Shown piece by piece: positions 9,147 through 19,511 of a stretch of 64,000 nucleotides of DNA (position 1 is its first letter; each line of letters begins with the position of its first letter). Origin of the DNA: an uncultured Desulfobulbus sp. Lineage in GTDB: Bacteria; Desulfobacterota; Desulfobulbia; Desulfobulbales; Desulfobulbaceae. The notes under the pieces were generated by a model that worked only from the letters and a program-made list of their open reading frames with translations, was not told the DNA's origin and did not search any database. Location: positions 1,830,001-1,894,000 of the forward strand of contig NZ_OY762276.1 in assembly GCF_963665445.1 (NCBI RefSeq), written 5' to 3'. Both the position numbers and the translations under genes were made by a program.

Positions 9147-9241
9147 TAAAGAGGAGTCTGTTGCAGACAACCTTCTTCTGGGGCATCCAGAGAAAGTCTG
9201 GCGTTGAGCAGTCCAGATCCATTTCAACAGGGAAACAGAGC

Positions 9242-11950
9242 ATGAGTAGCGAAGACGACGAACTTCTCGAGGCGTTCATCGAAGAGGCAACTGAACATCT
9301 GGCCGATATCGAAGGCGACCTTCTTGCCATCGAGCAGGAGGGTTCGGTGATTGACGAGGAGCGGGTCAACAAGGTGTTCCGAGCGATCCACTCCATCAAA
9401 GGGGGGGCCGGTTTCATGGGGCTACATGTGCTCCAGGACTTGGCGCATGCGGCGGAAAACGTGCTCGGCATGGTGCGTACCCACAAGCTCAACCCCACAC
9501 CGGAGGTGATCAACGGACTGCTGCTGGCCTCGGACAAGCTCAAGCAACTCCTGGCCGATGTCTCCCTGAGTAACGAAACTGATATCAGCGCCCCTGTCGC
9601 CATCTTGAATGCCATAGCCTCCGGGGAACAGCCGGCCTCCTCCTTCCCCCCCTCCGAGGTTGGACCGGCTGCACCGGAGGCTATGGCTTCCCTGCCTTTC
9701 GACGGTGAGATAGCGTCCGCAGGAGAAGAAGCCGCTGGCGGCAAGCCTGAGACCAGTATCCGGGTATCGGTGGGCCTGCTCGACCAGTTGATGAACCTGG
9801 CGGGCGAACTGGTGCTGTCGCGCAATCAACTGCTGCAGGCCATTGGCTCCGGTACGGTGCACGAGACCGAGGCGGTGGGACAACGTATCGACCTGGTGAC
9901 CTCGGAGCTGCAAGGGGCGATCATGCTCACCCGGATGCAGCCCATCGGCAATGTCCTGGGCAAGTTTCCGCGGGTGGTGCGGGACCTGGCCAAAAAGCTG
10001 GGCAAGGAGGTGGAACTCCACCTGGTCGGCAAGGAGGTGGAACTGGACAAGACCATCATCGAGGCGATCAGCGATCCGCTCACCCACCTGGTACGCAACA
10101 GCGTCGACCACGGTATCGAGCCCCCAGGAGATCGGCAGGTTCAGGGCAAGCCGAGGAGCGGCACCCTGTTGCTCAAAGCCTATCATGCCGCCGGCCAGGT
10201 GGTCATCGAGATCAACGATGACGGTCGGGGAATCGACGGTGACCGGATGGCAGCCGTGGCGGTGGCCAAGGGGCTGATCTCTGCCGACCAAGCCAAGCTG
10301 ATGTCGGCCAAGGAGAAGCTCAATCTCATCCTCCTGCCGGGCTTTTCCACCGCCGACCGAGTCACTGACGTCTCCGGCCGGGGCGTGGGCATGGATGTGG
10401 TCAAGACCAACCTCGACCAGCTGGGCGGCACCATGGAGATCGAATCGGTGGTCGGCCGGGGCACCCGCATCGCCATTAAGCTGCCGCTCACCCTGGCCAT
10501 CATTCCCTGTCAGATCATCATGACCGGGGACGAGCGCTACGCCATCCCTCAGGCCAACCTCGAAGAACTCCTCCGCATCCCCGCCATCCAGGTCAAGGAG
10601 CGAATTGAGCGGGTGGGCGACGCCGAGGTGGTCCGGCTGAGGGGCGCCCTCCTGCCGCTGGTCCGTCTGTCCGATGTCCTGGGAATCGAGCGGACCTATT
10701 ACGACGAGAAGGCGGGCTGCAGCCGCGGCGACCGCCGCCACAACATCGCCGACCGCCGCTCGCGGACCTCGCCTCTGTTCGACCCCGCAGCGTCCGCCGC
10801 CCGCAATCCTGAGCCGCCAACGGAGCGCCGGGACAGTGATCGCCGGCAGAGTCCCTCCAGCGCCTTCAACATCGTGGTGGTCTCGACCGGCGCCTTCCGT
10901 TACGGGCTCATCGTCGACCGTCTACTGGACTCGGAAGAGATCGTCATCAAGCCCCTTGGCCGCCATCTCCAGAGTTGCCAGGGCTATGCCGGCGCCACCA
11001 TCATGGGTGACGGCCGCATCGCCTTGATCCTCGACATCGCCGACCTGGCCCGCATGGCCCGACTGACCTCCCTGGAGGGCTCGCGGCGGGCGGGCGAACT
11101 GGCCCGGGAGATCCAACTCAAGAATCAGGACCGTCAGGCCTTGCTCACCTTCCGCAGCGCCCAGGAAGAGCAATTCGCCGTGCCCCTGAGTCTGGTGGAG
11201 CGGGTTGAGAAGATCCACCGATCCCGGATCGAAGTCATCGGCAACCGTCGGGTGATGCAGTACCGGGGCGGCAGCCTGCCCCTGCTCAGTGTCGACGAGG
11301 TGGCCGCGGTCCTCCCCCTAGCCGACCAGGACAATCTGCTGGTCATCGTCTTCCACCTCAAGGGCAAGGACATCGGCCTGCTGGCTAGCGGCCCGGTGGA
11401 TGCCATCGAGGTCTCGGCCGAGATCGACGCGGTCACCCTGAAGCAGACCGGGATCATGGGCTCGGCCATCATCGGCGGGACAACCACCATGCTGATCGAT
11501 ATCTTCGAGCTGGTGGAAACCCTGCACCCCGAATGGTTCGAGGATGGGGCCGACTGCGGCGGCGAGGACGCGGCCCAGGTGCTCATCGTCGACGATTCCG
11601 ATTTCTTCCGTACCCAGGTGCGTGACTATCTGGAGCTGGCCGGCTTCCGGGTCGTGGAGGCGGTCGACGGCCTCGAGGCCTGGCGGGTGCTGGAGGCAAG
11701 CCACGAGACCATCGGCCTGGTGGTCACCGACATCGAGATGCCCAACCTGGACGGCTTCGAGCTGACCACAAGGATTAAACATTCAACGCAGTTAAGCCAT
11801 CTGCCGGTGATCGCTCTGACCACCCTGGCCTCCGAGGAGGATATTGCCCGAGGCCAGGCCGCCGGGGTCGAAGAATACCATATCAAACTGGACCGGGAAC
11901 GGCTGGTGGAGAGTGTCTGCCGTTACCTCCGGGCCGCAGTCGCCGCCTGA
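9242..11950 (+). CDS. cheA: CheA-type hybrid histidine kinase with two CheW modules and a receiver
   Basis: A 902-residue chemosensory kinase. Domains: HPt (1-105, phospho-His50 in AIHSIKGGAGF), dimerisation segment (about 170-230), HATPase (about 280-420, with NSVDHGIE, DDGRGID, GRGVGMD), CheW-like module 1 (from about 420), CheW-like module 2 (about 630-765) and a C-terminal receiver (from about 780, phospho-acceptor Asp830 in VVTDIEMPNLDG). Module 1 is split by an Arg/Asp-rich insert at about residues 484-540. The start at 9242 follows an aggga site; upstream in-frame codons encode a non-conserved 27-residue run. The hybrid form with its own receiver is common in chemosensory systems outside flagellar control, such as type IV pilus or developmental systems. 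cheW follows by 25 bp. Confidence 0.93.
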   Translation: MSSEDDELLEAFIEEATEHLADIEGDLLAIEQEGSVIDEERVNKVFRAIHSIKGGAGFMGLHVLQDLAHAAENVLGMVRTHKLNPTPEVINGLLLASDKLKQLLADVSLSNETDISAPVAILNAIASGEQPASSFPPSEVGPAAPEAMASLPFDGEIASAGEEAAGGKPETSIRVSVGLLDQLMNLAGELVLSRNQLLQAIGSGTVHETEAVGQRIDLVTSELQGAIMLTRMQPIGNVLGKFPRVVRDLAKKLGKEVELHLVGKEVELDKTIIEAISDPLTHLVRNSVDHGIEPPGDRQVQGKPRSGTLLLKAYHAAGQVVIEINDDGRGIDGDRMAAVAVAKGLISADQAKLMSAKEKLNLILLPGFSTADRVTDVSGRGVGMDVVKTNLDQLGGTMEIESVVGRGTRIAIKLPLTLAIIPCQIIMTGDERYAIPQANLEELLRIPAIQVKERIERVGDAEVVRLRGALLPLVRLSDVLGIERTYYDEKAGCSRGDRRHNIADRRSRTSPLFDPAASAARNPEPPTERRDSDRRQSPSSAFNIVVVSTGAFRYGLIVDRLLDSEEIVIKPLGRHLQSCQGYAGATIMGDGRIALILDIADLARMARLTSLEGSRRAGELAREIQLKNQDRQALLTFRSAQEEQFAVPLSLVERVEKIHRSRIEVIGNRRVMQYRGGSLPLLSVDEVAAVLPLADQDNLLVIVFHLKGKDIGLLASGPVDAIEVSAEIDAVTLKQTGIMGSAIIGGTTTMLIDIFELVETLHPEWFEDGADCGGEDAAQVLIVDDSDFFRTQVRDYLELAGFRVVEAVDGLEAWRVLEASHETIGLVVTDIEMPNLDGFELTTRIKHSTQLSHLPVIALTTLASEEDIARGQAAGVEEYHIKLDRERLVESVCRYLRAAVAA

Positions 11951-11975
11951 TGCACCCAAACAACAAGGAAGACTC

Positions 11976-12428
11976 ATGACTACACCATCCCTTCAGGACA
12001 GCCGTGTTGAACTGGCCTCCTTTCAAGTGGGCGAGGCCCTCTGCGGCATGGAGATCCTCCAAATTCAGGAGATTAACAAGCTCAGCCAACTCACCCGGGT
12101 GCCCCAGGCCCCGGCCGACGTCCTTGGCATCCTCAACCTGCGCGGCCAGATCGTTACCGTGCTCGACCTGGCTTGCCGCCTGGGATTGGGCGCAACCGAG
12201 CCGGATCCTTTGTGCCGGGTAATCATCGTTAACAGCGCTGGCAGCAAGGTTGGTATCCTCGTGCACAGGATCAGTGACGTGGTCAGCGTCGAGCGAACGG
12301 AGAAGGACCCGCCGCCCGCCAACATGCGCGGCATCCAGGGTCGTTTTTTCACCGGCGTCTACAAACGCGAGCACAACCTTATTGGCCTGCTCGACATCGA
12401 CAAGGTCCTGAGTCTCGATGATAACTAA
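11976..12428 (+). CDS. cheW: CheW adaptor protein
   Basis: A 150-residue CheW that couples chemoreceptors to CheA. It shows the family pattern: [21 protein letters not shown] at the start of the fold, then [24 protein letters not shown] and the second subdomain ending [12 protein letters not shown]. Start ATG 11976 follows aaggaa; it is 25 bp behind cheA, so the genes are co-transcribed. Together with the receptor gene 194 bp downstream it makes a minimal array. No cheR, cheB, cheD or separate cheY was seen in the window, so adaptation must use genes elsewhere or be absent. Confidence 0.93.
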   Translation: MTTPSLQDSRVELASFQVGEALCGMEILQIQEINKLSQLTRVPQAPADVLGILNLRGQIVTVLDLACRLGLGATEPDPLCRVIIVNSAGSKVGILVHRISDVVSVERTEKDPPPANMRGIQGRFFTGVYKREHNLIGLLDIDKVLSLDDN

Positions 12429-12622
12429 CCAACACTTTTACCAACAAAAGCACCGGCCGCGCCAATGAAGCGATAGCAAGGTGTTGGCCATCCACGCTAC
12501 ACCAGCCGTCCGGTATGACGGCAGCAAAAGCAGGCGGGAAAGGGGTTCATCCTTTTTATTATCAATGCGGGATCGGGGATATCAAGAAGCCCTGCCCGAA
12601 ATACTTACAGAGGAGTGACACA

Positions 12623-14302
12623 ATGTTAAACAATCTGAAGATCGGAACGCGGCTGAGCTGCGGTTTTGGCGTCCTGCTGGTGTTGATGGTGCTGGTGGGC
12701 GGCTATAGCATCAAAAAAATCCACGCTCTGGACGATGAGATAGAAATATTGGTCAATAACCGGATGGTTAAGCTCGAACAGGCCAACCAATTGATCGACA
12801 ACGTCAATCTCGTGGCCCGGGCGGTGCGTAACCTCCTGCTTATTGATAATGATCACAATCGCGAGGCCCTGGAGCACCAGCGGATTGCCGAGGCATCCGA
12901 GAAGAACACTCGCATCCTGGAGGAATTCGACAAAACAATTAAGTTGGAAAAAGGGCGGGATTTGCTGACGAAGATGGCAACTGAGATCCGGCCGGTCTAT
13001 ATCCGCCAACTCGATAGCTTGCTTGAACTGGTCAAGGGCGAACGTGAACAGGAGGCCAAGACCCTATTGATGGGTGATTACCGCCAGATTCAGGCGGAAT
13101 ATTTCAAAGCCTTGTATGCATTCACGGATTATCAGTCTGAAATGGCCAAAAATGCCGGGAAGGAAGCCGGGCAGGGGGCCGCCACCGCGACGCGGGTCAT
13201 TCCAATGCTCTTGGTCGCAGCCCTGGGCCTCAGCGCCCTGCTCGCCTTTCTCATCGTCCGGTCGATCACCGTGCCGATCTACACCTGCGCCGCTTTTATG
13301 CAGATGATGGCGCAAAACGATTTTTCCATGGATGTGCCGGAACAGTTTCGGGGGCGGCGTGACGAATTTGGTGCGCTTGCCAACGCCAACCAAGCCATGG
13401 TGAACAATACCCGCCAATTGCTCAAGGATACCATGGAGGGCGTGCAGATGGTTGCCACCTCCTCCAACGATCTAGCCGCCGTCTCCAGGCAGCTGACCGC
13501 TGCCGCCAAGGACACTGCCGATAAATCCGGCTCCGTGGCCGCTGCCACCGAGGAGGTGAGCACCAATATGCAGTCGGTCTCGGCCGCCATGGAGCAGTCG
13601 ACAAGCAACGTCAACATGGTGGCTTCATCCACCGAAGAGATGACCTCTACCGTGGGAGAGATCGCGCAAAGCGCGGAAAAGGCGCGCGCTATTACCGAGG
13701 GTGCAGTCACGCAATCGCGGCTCACCTCGGAGAAGATGACCGACTTGGGCGAGGCGGCCCGCAAGATCGGCAGGGTGACCGAAACCATTACCGAGATTTC
13801 CGAGCAGACCAACCTACTGGCTTTGAACGCCACCATCGAGGCGGCCCGGGCCGGTGATGCGGGCAAGGGCTTTGCTGTGGTGGCCAATGAGATCAAGGAA
13901 TTGGCCCGTCAGACCGCCGAGGCTACGATCGACATCAAGAGCCAAATCGGCGAGATGCAGACCACCACCTCCACCACGGTGGAGGATATCGAGAAGATCT
14001 CCACCATTATTGTGGAGATCAATAGTGTGATCAATGGCATCGCCACCGCGGTGGAAGAGCAGTCTGCAGCCACCAACGAAATTGCCGGCAATATCGCCCA
14101 GGCGTCCCAAGGCATTGCCGAAGTCAACGAAAACGTGGCCCAGAGTACGGTGGTCATTACCGATATCACCAGCGACATCGCAAGCATTAACCAGCAATCG
14201 GCCCAGGTGGGCGACGGCAGCGGCCAGGTGCAGAATAGTGCCCAGGGATTGGCCCAATTGGCAGCCGAATTGGAACAACTGGTCAAACAGTTCAAGGTCT
14301 AA
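12623..14302 (+). CDS. Methyl-accepting chemotaxis protein
   Basis: A 559-residue receptor: membrane segment at about residues 11-30 ([13 protein letters not shown]), a periplasmic four-helix-bundle-like region of about 160 residues, a second membrane segment at about 190-212, HAMP, and a cytoplasmic signalling domain. The hairpin tip carries the conserved [18 protein letters not shown] and [15 protein letters not shown]. Glutamate/glutamine-rich heptads suggest methylation sites, yet no C-terminal CheR-docking pentapeptide is visible (it ends QLVKQFKV). ATG 12623 has an aggag site at good distance, and [11 protein letters not shown] is a typical receptor start. The ligand cannot be predicted. 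It is the third gene of the che operon. Confidence 0.93.
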   Translation: MLNNLKIGTRLSCGFGVLLVLMVLVGGYSIKKIHALDDEIEILVNNRMVKLEQANQLIDNVNLVARAVRNLLLIDNDHNREALEHQRIAEASEKNTRILEEFDKTIKLEKGRDLLTKMATEIRPVYIRQLDSLLELVKGEREQEAKTLLMGDYRQIQAEYFKALYAFTDYQSEMAKNAGKEAGQGAATATRVIPMLLVAALGLSALLAFLIVRSITVPIYTCAAFMQMMAQNDFSMDVPEQFRGRRDEFGALANANQAMVNNTRQLLKDTMEGVQMVATSSNDLAAVSRQLTAAAKDTADKSGSVAAATEEVSTNMQSVSAAMEQSTSNVNMVASSTEEMTSTVGEIAQSAEKARAITEGAVTQSRLTSEKMTDLGEAARKIGRVTETITEISEQTNLLALNATIEAARAGDAGKGFAVVANEIKELARQTAEATIDIKSQIGEMQTTTSTTVEDIEKISTIIVEINSVINGIATAVEEQSAATNEIAGNIAQASQGIAEVNENVAQSTVVITDITSDIASINQQSAQVGDGSGQVQNSAQGLAQLAAELEQLVKQFKV

Positions 14303-14309
14303 CCAAAAG

Positions 14310-14351
14310 GTCCCCCCGGAGGATAACCAAGTGGTTGTTTTCCGGGGGGAC
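14310..14351. terminator. Stable hairpin after the chemoreceptor gene
   Basis: An 11-bp perfect stem (gtccccccgga 14310-14320 with tccggggggac 14341-14351); the loop contains a second small stem (aacca/tggtt). It begins 7 bp after the stop codon. There is no T-run behind it, so it may act as an mRNA-stabilising element or Rho-assisted terminator instead of an intrinsic one. Confidence 0.55.
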
Positions 14352-14592
14352 AGTCAATCTGTCAGCGACCCATTCTTTCTCCACATCATTTTGGACATCA
14401 AAAGTAACCTGATCTTCTCCAGCAGCTCCCAGGACCAATTCCTTGAGCTCTCCACCTTGGCTGAACAGACCGTAAAAAAGGTTCGCCAATGCAAAAACGA
14501 AGTAGCCCATGCTCCCGGACCTGTCTCTGTTTGGTGAGGGCAGCGATTGATTTAACACATTCCGGAGCCGCGTAAAACCAGCCTAAATCGCT

Positions 14593-17500
14593 ATGATGCA
14601 AACAATCCCTCCTCTTGGTCAGTTGATCCCCATACAAAGGCTGCAGTCGACCCTAAGCCGGTTCAGCTCCTCTATCAAAATGGGATATTGTCTCATCGAT
14701 CCGCATGGAGAGCTTGTTTTTGATGCGGATTGGTACTGCCGTTACGGAATTCAGGGGGCAACATGTGCTCTGCATTCGTATCGGAACTGCCTAGCGGTCG
14801 ATCCCTTCCTGGAGACCCAGCCTGGTTCGGGGGAAAAAACCACGCTGCATACCTACGACAATGGCTTCAGTGCCCTCGGTGCCCCCATCATGATCGACAA
14901 CATCCATTTAGGGAGCATGTTTATCGGATTTTTTTCCTTAGGCGCAGTGTCATTGCCTGAAGGCGGGGGGTGTCGCAAAAAGGAGGCAATCGGTGATGAC
15001 AACCTCCTGGCCACGCCGCCGTTTTTGACCGAGGAGGCCCTGGCCGAATTGATCGAACGGTTGGAAATTATGGTTGAGCTGCTCTCCGAGATGGGACAGC
15101 TTGCTCTCCTGGAGTGGCAGACCGGCCGCAAGCTGCAAAAGAGCAAGCAGCGGAATCAGCACTTGCTCGATTCATTCCCCGTGGTGGTCTACGAAATTGA
15201 TCGTGATGGCCGCATGGTTTCAGCGAACAAAAAAGCCCTGCACCATTTTAATCGTACTGCGGCGGATCTTGACCATGGAATCGATTTTTTCTCTCTGGCA
15301 CCGCCGCATTTACACCCCAAGATCAGGCAACGTCTGCAACTGATGTTCCAGGGGCATCAGCTGGAACCAACGGAGTATCCCTTGATCGGCAGGGACGGAT
15401 CCAGGGGCGCAGCTTTGGTCTACTCCCAGCCGATTTTGGCTGGTGGCGAGGTTGTCTGTGTCCGCAGCGTCTATATTGACATTTCCGAAAGAAAGGCCAT
15501 TGAAGAGCGGCTCCTGTCCAGCGAACAGCGCTATCGGGCGTTGTTTGCAAGCGCCAATGATGCCATCCTCCTCTTGGCCCGAGGTGAGGTCATAGAGTGC
15601 AACGATCAGGCCCTGCACCTTTTTCAGCGATCAAGGGAGGATCTCCTTGGCGCTGGATTTGAGGCCCTATCTCCACCCGTACAGGGCGACGGTCAATCAT
15701 CGGTATCCAGAAAAGAACAATGGATCGCCTCTGCTGAGCAGCAGAGCCAGCAACGTTTTGATTGGGACATTCTCCTGCCCGATGGCGGTGTGCGGGAAAC
15801 CGAGATCTCTTTAAGCGGTTTCGACCTGGCCGGGGAGCCCCATGTGCTCATCCTGTTGCGCGATATGGCCGAACGCAACCAAAGCAGACGCACCCTCGAG
15901 GAGCGGGAATCGGCCTGGCGGGCTATTTTTGAACACGCCCCCTATGCCATTGTCATCAATCGCCTCCGGGATGGGGTGTTTCTGGATGCAAATCCGGCGT
16001 ATGAACAATTGAGCGGCGGCAGACGGCGCTACGATATATTGGGCAAGACGCCGGAAGCCATTCCCCCCCCCAGCCAACTCGAGAAAAGTATGGCTGCGGG
16101 GGAACGCCTGCGCGCGCAAGGAATGATTCATAATCAAGAGATTACATGTATTGGCGTGGATGGAACGGAACGCCACCTCCTCTATTCGTCCGCAGTGTTC
16201 CACTCCGGCGGCGAACCCTGTGCGGTCAGTATGTTTATCGACATCACGGCCCGAAAAAGGATGAAAGAGCAGCTGCGGCAGAACGAGAATATGTTGGCCA
16301 GCCTCTTCCAGGCGGTGCCGGTGGGGCTGGTGATCCTCAGGGAGCGCCGTTTCCTGGTGGTCAACGAGCAGATCACCGCCATCACCGGCTATGCAGCTTC
16401 TGACCTGCTCAACCATTCCTCCCGCCATCTCTATGAAAACGAGGAGACATTTATGCAGGTTGGCCGCGCCCTTTACGGCACACTCTGGCAACGGGGCAAC
16501 AGCTACGTTGAAACCCGATTCAAGCGGCAGGACGGCACCCTTTGTCACGTTTCCCTGTTTGCCGCTCCCCTGGACCGCGGCAAGCCCGAAACGGGCGTTG
16601 CGGTGGCGATCCAAGATATCAGCGAACGGATGGCCATGCTGCAAACCCTCCGCGAAAGCGAACAGCGATTTCGTCAAACCGCCGAGCTCAGCGGTCAATT
16701 GATCTATGATCACGATATGGCCACTGGCTCCATACTCTGGTCCGGTCGGGTTGAGGAGATCACCGGCTTCACGATGGAGCGCTTCAACAGCTTCGGGTTT
16801 GCCGGATGGTACGATCGCATCCATCCCGACGACCAGGCCGAGACATTGGCCCTGCTTGAGGCCGCCTCCCGTGACCGGACACTCTTCTCGGCCACCTACC
16901 GATTCCGCAAGGCCGACCATACTTTTTATCAGGTGTACGAAGAGGGCGCCTTTCTCTACGATGCGCAGGGCAAGGCCTTCCGGATGCTGGGCACCTTGAA
17001 GGACGTCACCGCCCAAAAGTCCGCGGAAGAGGCCTTGCGCCGGAGCGAGGCTCGGCTGACCCACGCCTTTTCCGCCACCAGTGACGCAATCTGGGAGCGG
17101 TATCCCAAGACCTCGCGTACCTATTACAGCCCCCGCTGGTACGAAATGTTTGGATACAACGACCAGGAGCTACCCATGACCGCCGAGAGCTGGCAGCGCC
17201 TCTGTCACCCAGAGGACTACCCGGCTGCCTCCGAAACCCTCAGGCGGTTATTGGCCTCGCCGGATGATGAGCAACATGTGGCCCAATACCGGATGCGCCA
17301 CCGCGATGGCCATTGGGTGTGGATTATCAGCCGGGGCAAGGTTGTGGAACGGGATCAGGACGGAACCCCTCTCCTGGCCACCGGCACCAACACCGACATA
17401 ACCAAGTCTAAAATGGCGGTGCTGGCCCTTAAGGAGAGTGAAAACCGCTATCGAACCCTGTTTGAAGCGGGGAGCGATGCCATTTTCATCCTGAAGAAGG

Positions 17501-19365
17501 ACATGGTTGTTGAGTGCAACAAAAAAACCCTGGAGATGTTCCGGGCGACCAGAGATCAGTTGGTCGGATTTTCGCCCTGGTCCTTCTCACCGCTGCAACA
17601 GCCGGACGGGCGCACCTTTGCCGAGCACGGTATGGGCTACATCAGTGAAGCCCTGCAGGGCCGGCCCCAACAATTCGAATGGGTCCATGCCCGGCTCGAT
17701 GGATCCCTGTTCCATTCCGATGCACGATTGAGTGCCGTTGACCTCGCGGGGGAGACTTGCCTGCAATGCATTGTCCGCGACATTAGCGAATGGAAGCACA
17801 CAGAACATGCCCTGCGTGAGAGTGAATTCCGGTTCCGGTCCTTTTTCAACACTAACCCTGAGGGTATCCTGCTCATCAGTTTTCGCGGCACTATTTTGGA
17901 TGTCAACCGGGCATTCTTGCGTGAAAGTGGCTATGGCCATGGGGAAATGGCCCAGAAACACTTCAGGAAATTTGTCCCTACCGAGGACCAGACCCGGATC
18001 GTCGATGCCATCCTGGCCTTTAAGTCGGGGATAGCCAAGGATCAGCCAATCCGGTTTTCCTACAAAAAAAAGGACGGCGCCCTCGTGCCGGTGATGGCCA
18101 AGGGCTGGCTGGTGGTCGACGAAAAGAGCAACCCGCTTTATATCGGCGTGTTCATACACAATATGAGCAAGGAACTGGCCTTGGCCGCAGAGAAGTCCGC
18201 CTTGGAAAAACAGGTCATCCAGGCCCAGAGAAGTGAGGCCATCGGTACGCTGGCTGGAGGAATTGCCCATGATTTCAACAATATTTTGGGAGGGATCATC
18301 GGCTACACCGAGTTGTCAATCCACTGTGGAGCCCCCTCCATGGATGCCAAAATCCGTGAATATATGCAAAGGGTGCTCGAGGGCGGCAACCGGGCCAAAG
18401 ATTTGGTCCAGCAGATCCTTCGCTTCAGCCGTCATTCGGCCACGATCATGGAGCCGATTAATCTCACGCCTGTGATCAAGGAATCGATGCAACTCATGCG
18501 CTCGACCCTGCCAAGCACGATTACTATCCACCACCAGTTTCAGCAGGACTCGGACCGAATTCTCGGGGACCCCACCCAGATCCATCAGGTGGTGATGAAT
18601 CTCGCCACCAACGCGCTCCACGCCATGCGGGAAAGAGGGGGCGTGCTGAGCATCAGCCTCAGCAACGTCTTTCTCGATGCCCCGCGCCATTTTCTGTCCA
18701 TGTCCATCGAACCAGGCGATTACCTGCACCTGCACGTCAGCGATACCGGTTGCGGCATGCCGCCAAACGTGGTTGAGCGGATTTTTGAACCCTATTTCAC
18801 CACCAAAAAAATTGACGAGGGTACGGGCTTGGGCATGGCTGTTGTTCTGGGTATAATAAAGAGCCATGATGGGTTGATTGAGGTCGAGTCGGCTGTGGGC
18901 AAGGGGACTCGGTTCGATATCTATCTGCCTTTGACCGCGGAAGAAACAGCCGCAAAGGAGAACGTGTTCTCTTCCTTCCCCATGGGGCAGGGCCAGCGGG
19001 TACTGCTCGTCGATGACGAGCATTTGTTTCGGGAAGTTATCAAGGAAAGTTTACAGCTTTTGGGTTACGAGGTGACGGCCTGTTCAAGCAGTCTCTATGC
19101 CCTGGAGGTGTTCACATCCGCACCTCACGACTATGATCTGCTGCTCACCGATCAAACCATGCCGGAAATGACAGGCGTACAACTCATCCAGAAAATTAGG
19201 CGGTTGACCAAGCATCTGCCGATTATCCTTTGCACCGGCTATAGTGAGGTCGTCAGCGAGCAGACTGCAGTCCATTATGGCATCAGCCACTTCCTCATGA
19301 AGCCGGTCAATACCAGTGACCTGGCCCAAGCACTGGCCACGGTGTTGGCCAAAGGGGACGCATAA
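14593..19365 (+). CDS. PocR-type sensor, multi-PAS hybrid histidine kinase
   Basis: A 1590-residue soluble kinase without clear membrane segments. The N-terminus (about 1-165) resembles a PocR ligand-sensing domain, with YRNCLAVDPFL and the GFSALGAPIMIDNIHLGSMF block; that call is inference. It is followed by a long series of PAS/PAC repeats, each ending in motifs such as DISERK, RDMAERN, DITARK or DVTAQK (seven to eight units by my count), then HisKA with His1226 (GGIAHDFNNIL), HATPase (DTGCGM, GTGLGMA) and a receiver with Asp1520 (LLTDQTMPEMTG). No DNA-binding output is attached, so a separate partner is expected. It is followed by a paralogue 146 bp downstream and preceded by the che operon. 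Confidence 0.88.
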   Translation: MMQTIPPLGQLIPIQRLQSTLSRFSSSIKMGYCLIDPHGELVFDADWYCRYGIQGATCALHSYRNCLAVDPFLETQPGSGEKTTLHTYDNGFSALGAPIMIDNIHLGSMFIGFFSLGAVSLPEGGGCRKKEAIGDDNLLATPPFLTEEALAELIERLEIMVELLSEMGQLALLEWQTGRKLQKSKQRNQHLLDSFPVVVYEIDRDGRMVSANKKALHHFNRTAADLDHGIDFFSLAPPHLHPKIRQRLQLMFQGHQLEPTEYPLIGRDGSRGAALVYSQPILAGGEVVCVRSVYIDISERKAIEERLLSSEQRYRALFASANDAILLLARGEVIECNDQALHLFQRSREDLLGAGFEALSPPVQGDGQSSVSRKEQWIASAEQQSQQRFDWDILLPDGGVRETEISLSGFDLAGEPHVLILLRDMAERNQSRRTLEERESAWRAIFEHAPYAIVINRLRDGVFLDANPAYEQLSGGRRRYDILGKTPEAIPPPSQLEKSMAAGERLRAQGMIHNQEITCIGVDGTERHLLYSSAVFHSGGEPCAVSMFIDITARKRMKEQLRQNENMLASLFQAVPVGLVILRERRFLVVNEQITAITGYAASDLLNHSSRHLYENEETFMQVGRALYGTLWQRGNSYVETRFKRQDGTLCHVSLFAAPLDRGKPETGVAVAIQDISERMAMLQTLRESEQRFRQTAELSGQLIYDHDMATGSILWSGRVEEITGFTMERFNSFGFAGWYDRIHPDDQAETLALLEAASRDRTLFSATYRFRKADHTFYQVYEEGAFLYDAQGKAFRMLGTLKDVTAQKSAEEALRRSEARLTHAFSATSDAIWERYPKTSRTYYSPRWYEMFGYNDQELPMTAESWQRLCHPEDYPAASETLRRLLASPDDEQHVAQYRMRHRDGHWVWIISRGKVVERDQDGTPLLATGTNTDITKSKMAVLALKESENRYRTLFEAGSDAIFILKKDMVVECNKKTLEMFRATRDQLVGFSPWSFSPLQQPDGRTFAEHGMGYISEALQGRPQQFEWVHARLDGSLFHSDARLSAVDLAGETCLQCIVRDISEWKHTEHALRESEFRFRSFFNTNPEGILLISFRGTILDVNRAFLRESGYGHGEMAQKHFRKFVPTEDQTRIVDAILAFKSGIAKDQPIRFSYKKKDGALVPVMAKGWLVVDEKSNPLYIGVFIHNMSKELALAAEKSALEKQVIQAQRSEAIGTLAGGIAHDFNNILGGIIGYTELSIHCGAPSMDAKIREYMQRVLEGGNRAKDLVQQILRFSRHSATIMEPINLTPVIKESMQLMRSTLPSTITIHHQFQQDSDRILGDPTQIHQVVMNLATNALHAMRERGGVLSISLSNVFLDAPRHFLSMSIEPGDYLHLHVSDTGCGMPPNVVERIFEPYFTTKKIDEGTGLGMAVVLGIIKSHDGLIEVESAVGKGTRFDIYLPLTAEETAAKENVFSSFPMGQGQRVLLVDDEHLFREVIKESLQLLGYEVTACSSSLYALEVFTSAPHDYDLLLTDQTMPEMTGVQLIQKIRRLTKHLPIILCTGYSEVVSEQTAVHYGISHFLMKPVNTSDLAQALATVLAKGDA

Positions 19366-19380
19366 TCGCCTTGTTTGCTC

Positions 19381-19477
19381 TTCTCGCCAAAAACTCGACA
19401 ATGTCGGTTCGATCTTCGTAACGTGCTGATTGCACAACACGCTATTTTCAGGATTTTAACTTTTAACAAGGCCATCA
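19381..19477 (+). repeat. Diverged relative of the ~100-bp repeat (copy F)
   Basis: Between the two kinase genes, ttctcgccaaaaactcgaca, then gttcgatcttcgtaacgtgctgat and ttttaacaaggccatca follow the order of the MITE-like element (tctcgtaaaaa, tttcgagcttcgtaa-gctgat, ttttacgaagccatca) with many substitutions. It also resembles the copy at 32169, with which it shares tgcacaa-acacg. Probably an old decayed insertion. Confidence 0.5.
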
Positions 19478-19511
19478 CGTTTGAGTCTTCTTCTGCAGAC
19501 GGAGAGTTGCT

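Noticed and set aside
9422..10741. Open frame of about 440 codons on the minus strand
   Set aside because: Antisense to cheA; low-complexity His/Gly/Asp-rich product without domain features.
12429..12622. Possible cyclic di-GMP riboswitch in the cheW-receptor gap
   Set aside because: A gccgtc/gacggc stem is present but the conserved GEMM core sequences are not.
15811..17064. Open frame of about 415 codons on the minus strand
   Set aside because: Antisense to the first hybrid kinase and without recognisable motifs.
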